This document shows, one piece after another, positions 54,481 to 64,000 of a stretch of DNA of 64,000 nt. A program made the translations under genes and the position numbers. The notes under the pieces were generated by a model, which saw only the letters and a program-made list of their open reading frames with translations, did not search any database and had not been told where the DNA came from. Each line of letters starts with the position of its first letter. Within the stretch, counting starts at the first letter, position 1. The stretch is from Pseudoxanthomonas kalamensis DSM 18571 (GTDB taxonomy: Bacteria > Pseudomonadota > Gammaproteobacteria > Xanthomonadales > Xanthomonadaceae), in contig NZ_PDWQ01000006.1 in the NCBI RefSeq assembly GCF_010211745.1, forward strand, positions 1-64,000. Direction: 5' to 3'.

Positions 54481-54578
54481 CCCCTCTCCCGCTTGCGGAA
54501 GAGGGTTGGGGTGAGGGCGCCTTGGCAAAAACCCTCATCCGCCCTATGGGCACCTTCTCCCGCAAGTGGGAGAAGGGT
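54481..54578. repeat. REP-like palindrome pair inside the sucC-sucD gap
   Basis: CCCCTCTCCCGC with a mirrored GCGGAAGAGGG, then CCTTCTCCCGC with GGGAGAAGG, with CCTCATCCGCCC between them. It is the same family as 53395-53530. It sits between two genes of one operon. Confidence 0.8.
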
Positions 54579-54586
54579 TCACTGAA

Positions 54587-55747
<1,161 letters not shown>

Positions 55748-55921
55748 GGGTCACCGTCTGTGGGAGGATCCGGGCGCGCCGCGCCCCTTGCGGCCGCGTC
55801 AGGCGCAGCCCGGGGGCGTGGAGGGGGGCATATTGTCGCGCACCGACTGCTGCGGTGCAAAACTTCGCCACGGTGCGGCACCTCCTTATACTGTCGGCCA
55901 GTCCCCCGATGGCTGTCCTGC

Positions 55922-57538
55922 TTGAGCCAAGCCAGTTCGATCTTCGCGAAGCTGGAATTCGCCCCGCAACGCGAGTTCTATTTCTTCGCCCTGTACCGCG
56001 TGCTGGAGGCCGGCATCCTGGCCGGCCTGCTGTACAGCCCGTTGTCCGACGTGGTCGGCGTCATCCGCGCGCCCGCGCTGGCCCAGGCCCTGACCATCGT
56101 CTATCTGGTCTTCGCCCTGGTCATGCTGTTCCTCAGCCGGCGCACCGAATGGCTGAACCGGATCGTGTTCACCGGCGTCTGCGTGGACATCGTGGTGGCC
56201 ATGCTGGCCACCTACGCGATGCCCAAGGCCACCGCCGGCATCGCCATGCTGCTGCTGTTCAACGTCGCCGCCGCCGGCGTGCTGCTGCCGATGCGGCTGG
56301 GCATCACCCAGGCCACGCTGGCCGCAGCGGCCACCCTGGCGACTTTCGTAATGATCCTGCTGGCCGGCCAGGGCGACGAGCGTCCGGTCGCCGAAGTGAT
56401 CATGTTCGCCGTCAGCTACCTGGCGGTGGGCATCCTGGCCAGCCAGATCGGCCAGCGCGCGCGCAGCCATGCCGCCCTGGCCGAACAGCGCAGCGCCGAG
56501 GTCGCCAACCTGGTCGAGGTCAACGAGCTGATCATCCGCCGCATGCGCACCGGCGTGCTGGTGATCGACGCGCAGAACCACATCAAGCTGGCCAACGAAG
56601 CCGCCAACCTGCTGCTCGGCGAAAGTGGCGAGGACCACGGCCACGGCGAAGGCGTCTACCTGCCGAAGGCCGCGCCGGAGCTGTACCGCCGCCTGCAACG
56701 CTGGCGCCACGACAGCAAGGGCGACGACAGCCCGATGCAACTGGCCCCGGACCAGGCCGAGGTGCAGCCGCGCTTCGCCCGCCTGCTGGCCGGCAGCGAG
56801 CTGTCGCTGATCTTCCTCGACGACGCCACCGTGGTCTCGCGCCGCGCCGAATCGCTGACCCTGGCCGCGCTGGGCCGCTTTTCGGCCAGCCTGGCCCACG
56901 AGATCCGCAACCCGCTGGCGGCGATCAACTACGCCGTGCAGCTGCTGGAAGAATCGCGACAGCTGGCCGACGGCGACCGCCGCCTGCTGCAGATCATCCA
57001 CCAGCAGTGCCAGCGCACCAACAGCATCGTCGAAAGCGTGCTCGGCCTGGCCCGGCGCGAACGCGCCTCGCCCGAACACGTCGAGCTGAACCCCTACGTG
57101 CGCCGTTTCGTCGACGATTACCAGCAATCGATGTCGATCGAGACCGACAGCCTGGTCGCGGTCACCGGCACCGCGCCGATCCGCGCCCTGGTCGATCCGC
57201 GCCACCTGCAGCAGGTGCTGACCGTGCTGGTGCAGAACGCGCTGAACTACGGCCGCCTGCCCGGCGAACCGGCGCGGGTGCGGGTGCGCGCCTTCCAGTC
57301 CGAAGGCCGGCCGATGATCGACGTGCTGGACCGCGGACCCGGCATTCCCGAGGCCACCGCCGCACAGCTGTTCCGGCCGTTCTTCACCACCTCCGAGCAC
57401 GGCACCGGCCTGGGCCTGTACATCGCCCGCGAGCTGTGCCGGGCCAACCAGGCCACCCTGGAATACGTCACCGTGCCCGGCGGCGGCAGCTGCTTCCGCA
57501 TCATCCTGCCCGGCCCGCACGCCCTGCACGACGGCTGA
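55922..57538 (+). CDS. pilS: Sensor histidine kinase PilS
   Basis: A membrane kinase that senses pilin levels and controls PilR. It is 538 aa from a TTG start at 55922 (reads LSQASSIFAKLEFAPQREFY), chosen because no ATG or GTG is in frame nearby. Six hydrophobic segments span about 20-185. A PAS-like region follows. The phospho-acceptor His is in FSASLAHEIRNPLAAINYAV. The ATPase domain has NALNYG, DRGPGIPE and TTSEHGTGLGLYIARE. It is 68 nt from pilR. Confidence 0.95.
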   Translation: MSQASSIFAKLEFAPQREFYFFALYRVLEAGILAGLLYSPLSDVVGVIRAPALAQALTIVYLVFALVMLFLSRRTEWLNRIVFTGVCVDIVVAMLATYAMPKATAGIAMLLLFNVAAAGVLLPMRLGITQATLAAAATLATFVMILLAGQGDERPVAEVIMFAVSYLAVGILASQIGQRARSHAALAEQRSAEVANLVEVNELIIRRMRTGVLVIDAQNHIKLANEAANLLLGESGEDHGHGEGVYLPKAAPELYRRLQRWRHDSKGDDSPMQLAPDQAEVQPRFARLLAGSELSLIFLDDATVVSRRAESLTLAALGRFSASLAHEIRNPLAAINYAVQLLEESRQLADGDRRLLQIIHQQCQRTNSIVESVLGLARRERASPEHVELNPYVRRFVDDYQQSMSIETDSLVAVTGTAPIRALVDPRHLQQVLTVLVQNALNYGRLPGEPARVRVRAFQSEGRPMIDVLDRGPGIPEATAAQLFRPFFTTSEHGTGLGLYIARELCRANQATLEYVTVPGGGSCFRIILPGPHALHDG

Positions 57539-57606
57539 AACCGCCTGCACGCTGTAATATCTAATGTGAAACTGGCACACTGCCGCGAAGGATCCCCGAG
57601 GTACCC

Positions 57607-59028
<1,422 letters not shown>

Positions 59029-59037
59029 TCGCGACAG

Positions 59038-59105
59038 GTAGGAGCGGCGTAAGCCGCGATGAAGCTTTCCCGTGAACGCCCTTTCGCGGCTTACGCCGCT
59101 CCTAC
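59038..59105. repeat. GTAGGAGCGGC palindrome, copy A
   Basis: GTAGGAGCGGCGTAAGCCGC and its exact mirror GCGGCTTACGCCGCTCCTAC make a perfect 22-bp inverted repeat with the interior GATGAAGCTTTCCCGTGAAC. A truncated arm follows. It lies between pilR and higA. Confidence 0.85.
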
Positions 59106-59126
59106 ACGCCGCTCCTGCAAAAACGC

Positions 59127-59441
59127 TCAGGCCGCTCGCGGCTCCACCCGGCGCAGGATTTCCTCGCGGGTCGGCAATGTCTTCAAATCGTAGGTCGCCT
59201 GCAAGTTCATCCAGCTGGCGGCGTCACCACCGAAATAGCGCGCCAGACGCTCGGCGGTATCGGCGCTGATACCGCGCCGCTCCTTCACGATTTCGTGTAT
59301 GCGCGTGGCAGGCACGGCCAGGACATTGGCCAGGCCATTCACGCTCAATCCCAGCGGAATCAGGAATTCCTCGCGCAGGACCTCGCCCGGATGCACGGGT
59401 CGCATGTGATTGACAGGACGGTTCACAGGGGTTTCCTCCAC
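59127..59441 (-). CDS. higA: HigA-family antitoxin without adjacent HigB
   Basis: A 104-aa Xre-type helix-turn-helix protein: VHPGEVLREEFLIPLGLSVN, then GLANVLAVPATRIHEIVKER and RRGISADTAERLARYFGGDA. This is the HigA addiction-module family. HigB toxins are usually encoded just upstream; the region upstream on the same strand (59442-59910) contains only palindromes and the pilin promoter, with no RelE-like frame. It lies between pilR and pilA1, flanked by the GTAGGAGC palindromes. Confidence 0.88.
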   Translation of the reverse strand: MEETPVNRPVNHMRPVHPGEVLREEFLIPLGLSVNGLANVLAVPATRIHEIVKERRGISADTAERLARYFGGDAASWMNLQATYDLKTLPTREEILRRVEPRAA

Positions 59442-59498
59442 ATCAGTGGTAATCGATTATCTCCGCATCGGAATGACAAGCGGGCGCACATTGGGGCA

Positions 59499-59606
59499 TG
59501 TAGGAGCGGCGTAAGCCGCGACCCGGGTGTTTCCCATGTAGGAGCGGCGTCAGCCGCGATGAAGCTTTCCCGTGAACGCCCTTTCGCGGCTCACGCCGCT
59601 CCTACA
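59499..59606. repeat. GTAGGAGCGGC palindromes, copies B and C
   Basis: A single arm at 59499-59521 and a pair at 59537-59606. The pair has the same interior GATGAAGCTTTCCCGTGAAC as copy A, and differs at one stem position in each arm (GTCAGCC and GGCTCAC), leaving a C-C mismatch. It lies upstream of higA. Confidence 0.85.
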
Positions 59607-59680
59607 CGGGCCAATCCTCACATTACAGGCGGTCGGCTGACCTCGTTTCTGCCCCGGTCCCGGACGATATGACTGCCAGC

Positions 59681-59784
59681 GTCACATTGTGACGTTGGGC
59701 GTCACGAGGGTGAAACCGTGGTCCCGCACTGTCGAAACCGTCGCAGTTCCGGGGGATACCGCGTCACGGAGCGGATTCCGTGAC
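59681..59784. promoter_or_regulatory. GTCAC palindromes upstream of the pilA1 promoter
   Basis: GTCACATTGTGAC (59681-59693) is a perfect palindrome. GTCACGGA and TCCGTGAC (59763-59770, 59777-59784) form an 8-bp inverted repeat ending 4 nt before the -24 box. A lone GTCAC is at 59701. These are candidate sites for PilR or another regulator. Confidence 0.55.
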
Positions 59785-59787
59785 AGT

Positions 59788-59803
59788 TGGCACGCTTTCT
59801 GCA
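59788..59803 (+). promoter_or_regulatory. Sigma-54 (-24/-12) promoter of pilA1
   Basis: TGGCACG-CTTT-CTGCA matches the RpoN consensus TGGCACG-N4-TTGCA. GG (59789-59790) and GC (59801-59802) are separated by exactly 10 nt. It is 107 nt upstream of the pilA1 ATG. Confidence 0.88.
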
Positions 59804-59910
59804 TTTACCTTCCTGCACGTGGAGTGTCCACGGCACCCACGGTCCACACACCAGGGACACGGGGGATGAGTGTCCCAGAACCAACCCATCCAAACAGAAG
59901 GATTTACGCA

Positions 59911-60351
59911 ATGAAGAAGAACATGCAGGGCTTCACCCTCATCGAACTGATGATCGTTGTCGCCATCATCGCCATCCTGGCCGCCATCGCTCTGCCGGCG
60001 TATCAGGATTACACTGTTCGCGCCCGCGTTTCGGAAGCAGCTGTCGCTGCCGACGCGCTGAAGACCTTGGTGGCCGAGAACGCCGCCAGCGGCAATGCCA
60101 GCCTTGCCAGTGGCTTCACGGCTCCGTCCGCTACGGAGAATGTGGCCGCGGTCGCCGTCGATGGCACCAACGGCACCATCACCGTGACCACCACTGCTAT
60201 CGCCGGTGGCGCGAATCTGGTGTTCAAGCCTTCCTCTGCCGGTGCCGACCTGGCCGCCGGCACCATCCCGGCCGATGTCATCGAGTGGGGCTGCAAAGCG
60301 GCCGATGGAACCACCATCGCGACGAAGTACCTCCCGTCGCAGTGCCGTTAA
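59911..60351 (+). CDS. pilA1: Type IV major pilin (PilA), first copy
   Basis: A 146-aa type IVa pilin. The prepilin leader MKKNMQG is cut after Gly; mature Phe1 begins [20 protein letters not shown] with Glu5. Residues up to about 50 are the helical spine ([20 protein letters not shown]). The C-terminal disulfide loop is [20 protein letters not shown], closed by the Cys before the last residue. Ribosome-binding site AGAAGGA precedes the ATG. A strong terminator follows. Confidence 0.96.
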   Translation: MKKNMQGFTLIELMIVVAIIAILAAIALPAYQDYTVRARVSEAAVAADALKTLVAENAASGNASLASGFTAPSATENVAAVAVDGTNGTITVTTTAIAGGANLVFKPSSAGADLAAGTIPADVIEWGCKAADGTTIATKYLPSQCR

Positions 60352-60380
60352 TTTTCGGCTAAATCGGAACAGCCGTTCCC

Positions 60381-60412
60381 AAAGAAACCCCGCTTCGGCG
60401 GGGTTTCTTTTT
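60381..60412 (+). terminator. Intrinsic terminator after pilA1
   Basis: AAAGAAACCCCGC-TTCG-GCGGGGTTTCTTT, a 13-bp stem with a stable TTCG loop followed by TT. It lies 29 nt after the pilA1 stop and should separate pilA1 from pilA2. Confidence 0.95.
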
Positions 60413-60427
60413 GGCATGGTACGTGCG
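60411..60427 (+). promoter_or_regulatory. Possible second sigma-54 promoter, for pilA2
   Basis: TTGGCATG-GTAC-GTGCG: GG (60413-60414) and GC (60425-60426) are 10 nt apart, and 6 of 8 bases match in the -24 box. It overlaps the end of the pilA1 terminator. The match is weaker than at 59788. Confidence 0.5.
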
Positions 60428-60471
60428 TGAACCTCTTAAGCCGCTCAGCTGAGGCGGCCGGGGGATTCAAA

Positions 60472-60888
60472 ATGCAACGATCTACACAAGGCTTCACCTT
60501 GATCGAATTGATGATCGTTGTCGCCATCATCGCCATTCTGGCCGCTATCGCTTTGCCGGCGTATCAAGACTTAACCGTCCGCGCCAGAGTCTCTGAAGCA
60601 CTCGTTTTTGCAGGCGCCGCCAAGGCCGCCGTTACCGAAAACATCAGCAATCAAAATGCGCTGAATGCCTCCGCATGCAGTGGCGTTACCTCCTTGGCAG
60701 CGGCTACCGCCAACCTAGCCAGCTTCGATTGCGCCGGCAATGGCGTGCTGACTGCAACCACCACGGCAGCGGCAGGTTCCGTGACCTTGACGCTGACACC
60801 TGCCTTCGGAGCTGACGAGCCTGTCACCTGGACCTGCGAACGCACCGCCGGCGAGAACAAACATGTTCCGGCCGAATGCCGGACCTGA
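60472..60888 (+). CDS. pilA2: Type IV pilin (PilA), second copy
   Basis: A 138-aa type IVa pilin with leader MQRSTQG and mature [20 protein letters not shown], the same N-terminus as pilA1. The globular part has diverged: it contains four cysteines (ACSGVT, FDCAGNG, WTCERT, AECRT) against two in pilA1. Base composition in the variable region is lower in GC than its neighbours (33 of 60 bases at 60601-60660). Ribosome-binding site GGGGGA precedes the ATG. Confidence 0.95.
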   Translation: MQRSTQGFTLIELMIVVAIIAILAAIALPAYQDLTVRARVSEALVFAGAAKAAVTENISNQNALNASACSGVTSLAAATANLASFDCAGNGVLTATTTAAAGSVTLTLTPAFGADEPVTWTCERTAGENKHVPAECRT

Positions 60889-61035
60889 GAAAGCCCCCTC
60901 CTTCACGGCCAAATGACCACCTCTCCTGGAGTTTGGCCGAACACCCTCCGAAGCAGCTTGCGAAACAAGCACCGCACTTTCGAGCATGGCACGAAGTTTG
61001 CAGTAACCTTTGGTCTGTCCCATCAGAGGCATCCC

Positions 61036-62766
61036 ATGAACGCAGTCGCTGCTCCCAACCTAGTCGGCATTACCGGCATCGCCCGCCGTCTGGTGCAGGA
61101 CGGCGCCATGGACGAGGCCACCGCCCGTTCCGCCATGGCCAATGCCACCGAGGCCAGGCAACCGCTGGCGCAGTGGATCGCGGAAAACAAACTGGTTGCC
61201 CCGGCCGACATGGCCGCGGCCAACGCCATCGAATTCGGCATCCCGCTGCTGGACGCGACCGCCTTCGACCCCAAGCACAGCGCCATCAAGCTGGTCAGCG
61301 AGGAACTGCTGCAGAAGCATCAGGTGCTGCCGCTGTTCAAGCGCGGCACCCGGTTGTTCGTCGGCATCAGCGACCCCACCCAGGCCCGGGCGCTGGACGA
61401 CATCAAGTTCCACACCAACCTGGTGGTGGAACCGATCCTGGTGGCCGAGGACCAGCTGCGCCGCAGCCTGGAACAGTGGAGCAATGCCTCCGACGCACTG
61501 GGTTCGACCTTCGGCGAGGACGACGAAGGGCTGGAAAACCTGGAAGTCGGCAACGCCGACGAAGAGCCGGGCGGCGACAGTGGCGTGGACGCCAAGGGCG
61601 ACGACACCCCGGTGGTCAAGTTCGTCAACAAGGTGCTGGTGGACGCCATCAAGCGCGGCGCCTCGGACATCCACTTCGAGCCCTACGAAACCGAATATCG
61701 GGTCCGCCTGCGCATCGACGGCATCCTCAAGCAGGTGGCCAAGGCGCCGATCAAGCTGAGCCAGCGCATCGCCGCCCGCCTCAAGGTCATGGCCCAGCTG
61801 GACATCGCCGAGAAGCGCGTACCGCAGGACGGCCGCATCAAGCTGAACCTGTCCAAGAGCAAGCAGATCGACTTCCGCGTCAGCACCCTGCCGACCCTGT
61901 TCGGCGAGAAGGTGGTGCTGCGCATCCTGGACGGCAGCGCGGCCAAGCTGGGCATCGACAAGCTGGGTTACGAGCCGGATCAGCAGAAACTGTTCGAAGA
62001 AGCCATCCACAAGCCCTACGGCATGGTGCTGGTCACCGGTCCCACCGGCTCGGGCAAGACGGTCAGCCTGTACACCGCGCTGGGCATCCTGAACGACGAA
62101 ACCCGCAACATCTCCACCGCCGAAGACCCGGTGGAAATCCGCCTGCCGGGCGTCAACCAGGTGCAGCAGAACAACAAGCGCGGCATGACCTTCGCCGCTG
62201 CGCTGCGCAGCTTCCTGCGCCAGGATCCGGATATCATCATGGTCGGCGAAATCCGCGACCTGGAAACGGCCGAGATCGCCATCAAGGCGGCGCAAACCGG
62301 CCACATGGTGCTGTCCACCCTACATACCAATGACGCGCCACAGACAATCGCCCGCCTGATGAACATGGGCATCGCCCCGTACAACATCACCAGTTCGGTC
62401 ACCCTGGTCATCGCCCAGCGTCTGGCGCGCCGGCTGTGCAGCAAGTGCAAACGACCGGTGGAATTGCCTGAGAATGCCCTGCTGGCCGAAGGCTTTACCG
62501 AGGCCGAGATCCGGGAAGGCTTCACCGTGTACGAGCCGGTGGGTTGTGACGAATGCAGCGACGGCTACAAGGGCCGGACCGGCATCTACCAGGTCATGCC
62601 GATGACCGACCAGATCGCCAGTATCGTGCTGGCCGGCGGCAACGCCATCCAGATCGCAGAGGTTGCGCAGCAGGAAGGCGTCCGCGACCTGCGCCAATCG
62701 GCCCTGTGGAAGGTCAAACAGGGCGTGACCAGCCTGGCCGAGATCAACCGCGTCACCAAGGACTGA
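61036..62766 (+). CDS. pilB: Type IV pilus extension ATPase PilB
   Basis: The hexameric ATPase that powers pilus extension. It is 576 aa: an N-terminal MshEN-type domain (about 1-150) and the secretion ATPase core with Walker A GPTGSGKTVSLYTALG, an Asp box (PDIIMVGEIRDLETAEIAI) and a His box (STLHTNDAPQTIARL). The C-terminal tetracysteine zinc motif is SKCKRPVELP to GCDECSDGYKG. I start at MNAVAAPNLV, preceded by AGAGG. Confidence 0.97.
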   Translation: MNAVAAPNLVGITGIARRLVQDGAMDEATARSAMANATEARQPLAQWIAENKLVAPADMAAANAIEFGIPLLDATAFDPKHSAIKLVSEELLQKHQVLPLFKRGTRLFVGISDPTQARALDDIKFHTNLVVEPILVAEDQLRRSLEQWSNASDALGSTFGEDDEGLENLEVGNADEEPGGDSGVDAKGDDTPVVKFVNKVLVDAIKRGASDIHFEPYETEYRVRLRIDGILKQVAKAPIKLSQRIAARLKVMAQLDIAEKRVPQDGRIKLNLSKSKQIDFRVSTLPTLFGEKVVLRILDGSAAKLGIDKLGYEPDQQKLFEEAIHKPYGMVLVTGPTGSGKTVSLYTALGILNDETRNISTAEDPVEIRLPGVNQVQQNNKRGMTFAAALRSFLRQDPDIIMVGEIRDLETAEIAIKAAQTGHMVLSTLHTNDAPQTIARLMNMGIAPYNITSSVTLVIAQRLARRLCSKCKRPVELPENALLAEGFTEAEIREGFTVYEPVGCDECSDGYKGRTGIYQVMPMTDQIASIVLAGGNAIQIAEVAQQEGVRDLRQSALWKVKQGVTSLAEINRVTKD

Positions 62767-62777
62767 GGGAACATCGC

Positions 62778-62913
62778 CCTTGTAGGAGCGGCGCAAGCCG
62801 CGAATGCCTTTCGGCCAAATCGCGACAATCCAAATGAAAGACATTCGCGGCTTACGCCGCTCCTACAAGGAGGAGGAACGGGGCCGGATCACGGCTTACG
62901 CCACTCCTGCAAG
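62778..62913. repeat. GTAGGAGCGGC palindrome, copy D
   Basis: CCTTGTAGGAGCGGCGCAAG and its mirror (62842-62870) form a 29-bp inverted repeat with one mismatch, around a 35-nt interior different from copies A-C. A third degenerate arm (ACGGCTTACGCCACTCCTGC) follows at 62891-62910. It fills most of the 286-nt gap between pilB and pilC. Confidence 0.85.
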
Positions 62914-63052
62914 AGCGCCGAGGTCGTTCCATGAACGGATTGCCGGGCGAACCTTGCCGCCCGTCACACCCGGGATTTTCCCTTGGCCTTGTAACCAGTT
63001 ACCATCCGTGGCATAGCCAGACCGGCCGGGGATGCCGGCAGGGGATCGAGAC

Positions 63053-64000
63053 ATGTCCGTGAGCCGTACCGCCATCAAGAAGAGCGCGCCCGCACAGCGC
63101 GAGACCAAGCAGTTGGCGCCTTTCGTATGGGAGGGCACCGACAAGCGCGGGGTCAAGATGAAGGGCGAGCAGGAGGCGAAAAATGCCAACCTGCTGCGCG
63201 CGGAGCTGCGCCGCCTGGGCATTACCCCCACCGTGGTCAAGCCCAAGCCCAAACCGCTGTTCGGTTCGGCCGGCAAGCCGGTCACGCCGAAGGAGATCGC
63301 CTTCTTCAGCCGGCAGATGGCCACGATGATGAAATCCGGCGTGCCGATCGTGCAGGCGCTGGAGATCATCGGCAGCGGCCACAAGAACGTCCGCATGCAA
63401 AAGCTGGTCGGTGAAATCCGTGCCGACATCGAGAGCGGCTCGTCTTTACATGAAGCCATCAGCAAGCATCCGGTCCAGTTCGACGAGTTGTACCGCAACC
63501 TGGTGCGTGCCGGCGAAGGCGCCGGTGTGCTGGAAACAGTGCTGGACACCATCGCCAGCTACAAGGAAAACATCGAAACCCTGAAGGGCAAGATCAAGAA
63601 GGCCTTGTTCTACCCAACCATGACCATCGCGGTTGCCCTGATCGTTAGCGCGATATTGTTGATATTCGTGGTGCCTCAGTTTGAATCGGTATTCAAAAAC
63701 TTCGGCGCCGATCTCCCTGCTTTCACCAAATTGATAGTCGCAGCTTCACGTATAGCAGTACATTATTGGTGGCTGGGATTGCTTGTTACTGTGGGTAGTT
63801 TGTTTGCTTTCTTTTTCTTCAAGAAGCGCTCGCCAACTTTCCAGCATTTCCTTGACCGCTTGATTCTGAAAGTGCCAATTATCGGCCAGATCATGCACAA
63901 CAGTGCGATCGCCCGTTTTGCCCGCACCACGGCAGTGACCTTCAAGGCCGGCGTGCCGCTGGTCGAGGCGCTGGACACCGTGGCCGGTGCCACCGGTAAT
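63053..64000 (+). CDS. pilC: Type IV pilus inner-membrane platform PilC, N-terminal 316 residues (cut by window end)
   Basis: PilC is the integral-membrane core that works with PilB. The visible 316 residues begin MSVSRTAIKKSAPAQRETKQ and contain the first GspF domain (FSRQMATMMKSGVPIVQALE, AGEGAGVLETVLDTIASYKE), a hydrophobic segment FYPTMTIAVALIVSAILLIF and a second (WWLGLLVTVGSLFAFFFF). The second GspF domain begins near FARTTAVTFKAGVPLVEALD. GGGGATCG is a plausible ribosome-binding site. The stretch 63660-63840 has much lower GC than the rest. Confidence 0.97.
   Translation, partial: MSVSRTAIKKSAPAQRETKQLAPFVWEGTDKRGVKMKGEQEAKNANLLRAELRRLGITPTVVKPKPKPLFGSAGKPVTPKEIAFFSRQMATMMKSGVPIVQALEIIGSGHKNVRMQKLVGEIRADIESGSSLHEAISKHPVQFDELYRNLVRAGEGAGVLETVLDTIASYKENIETLKGKIKKALFYPTMTIAVALIVSAILLIFVVPQFESVFKNFGADLPAFTKLIVAASRIAVHYWWLGLLVTVGSLFAFFFFKKRSPTFQHFLDRLILKVPIIGQIMHNSAIARFARTTAVTFKAGVPLVEALDTVAGATGN

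Noticed and set aside
59442-59910. A HigB toxin gene upstream of higA
   Set aside because: The 69-codon minus-strand frame at 59702-59911 has no RelE/HigB features and overlaps the pilin promoter.
59038-62913. CRISPR-like array from the repeated GTAGGAGC arms
   Set aside because: The copies are paired palindromes at irregular spacing with no spacers of uniform length and no cas genes.

Overview
The window is a chromosomal segment from a high-GC gammaproteobacterium, most likely a Xanthomonadaceae/Lysobacteraceae member (Xanthomonas, Lysobacter, Luteimonas or Pseudoxanthomonas type). I infer this from gene order: tRNA(Tyr)-tRNA(Gly)-tRNA(Thr)-tuf; lolB-ispE-tRNA(Gln)-prs-rplY-pth-ychF; ahpC-ahpF-oxyR; and sucCD divergent from pilSR followed by two pilin genes, pilB and pilC. 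The strong G/C third-position bias and the dispersed GTAGGAGCGGC palindromes fit the same group. I see no prophage, insertion sequence, CRISPR array or rRNA.

Layout. 1-9964 is translation and envelope housekeeping: the tuf 5' end with three tRNAs, then on the minus strand a TPR lipoprotein, lolB, ispE, tRNA-Gln, prs, rplY, pth and ychF, with hemA-prfA divergent. 10041-19542 is mixed: PPK2, a secreted protein, acylphosphatase, a TlpA-like thioredoxin lipoprotein, YihY, a WrbA-like flavodoxin, DUF2069, a one-domain asparaginase, ilvE, sufT and a TonB-dependent receptor. 19600-29048 holds a split pnt transhydrogenase locus interrupted by an opposite-strand ECF sigma cassette, then two tandem DUF1631 genes. 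29183-34333 has a nitroreductase, a 5'-3' exonuclease, a Nudix hydrolase, a Gly/Pro-rich secreted protein, a PhnA-domain protein, pip and prmC. 34334-37759 is the peroxide-defence locus ahpC-ahpF-oxyR with an OxyR-type operator. 37800-45105 has an ArsR-AHSA1 pair, tal, a flavodoxin, msrA, glnS and a Cys/Met-metabolism PLP enzyme. 45236-53294 has clpB with a sigma-32-type promoter, DUF4166, pgeF, rluD, bamD, nadE and a DUF559 gene. 53589-64000 has sucCD and the type IV pilus locus pilS-pilR-(orphan higA)-pilA1-pilA2-pilB-pilC, with pilC cut by the window end.

How the genes work together. PilS-PilR with sigma-54 should drive pilA1 through the -24/-12 element at 59788-59803. A second, weaker GG-N10-GC element follows the pilA1 terminator and precedes pilA2. 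OxyR should act on ahpC. Several gene pairs overlap by ATGA/GTGA (TPR-lolB, tlpA-acyP, yihY-tlpA, wrbA-DUF2069, sigma-membrane protein, arsR-AHSA1, pgeF-DUF4166, tal-hypothetical), which suggests translational coupling.

No wholly new multi-gene system is obvious. The best leads are the sigma cassette inside the pnt locus, the paired DUF1631 proteins with a shared C-terminal module, the symmetric ahpC regulatory region, the differently controlled pilins with a low-GC patch in pilC, and three families of intergenic palindromes.
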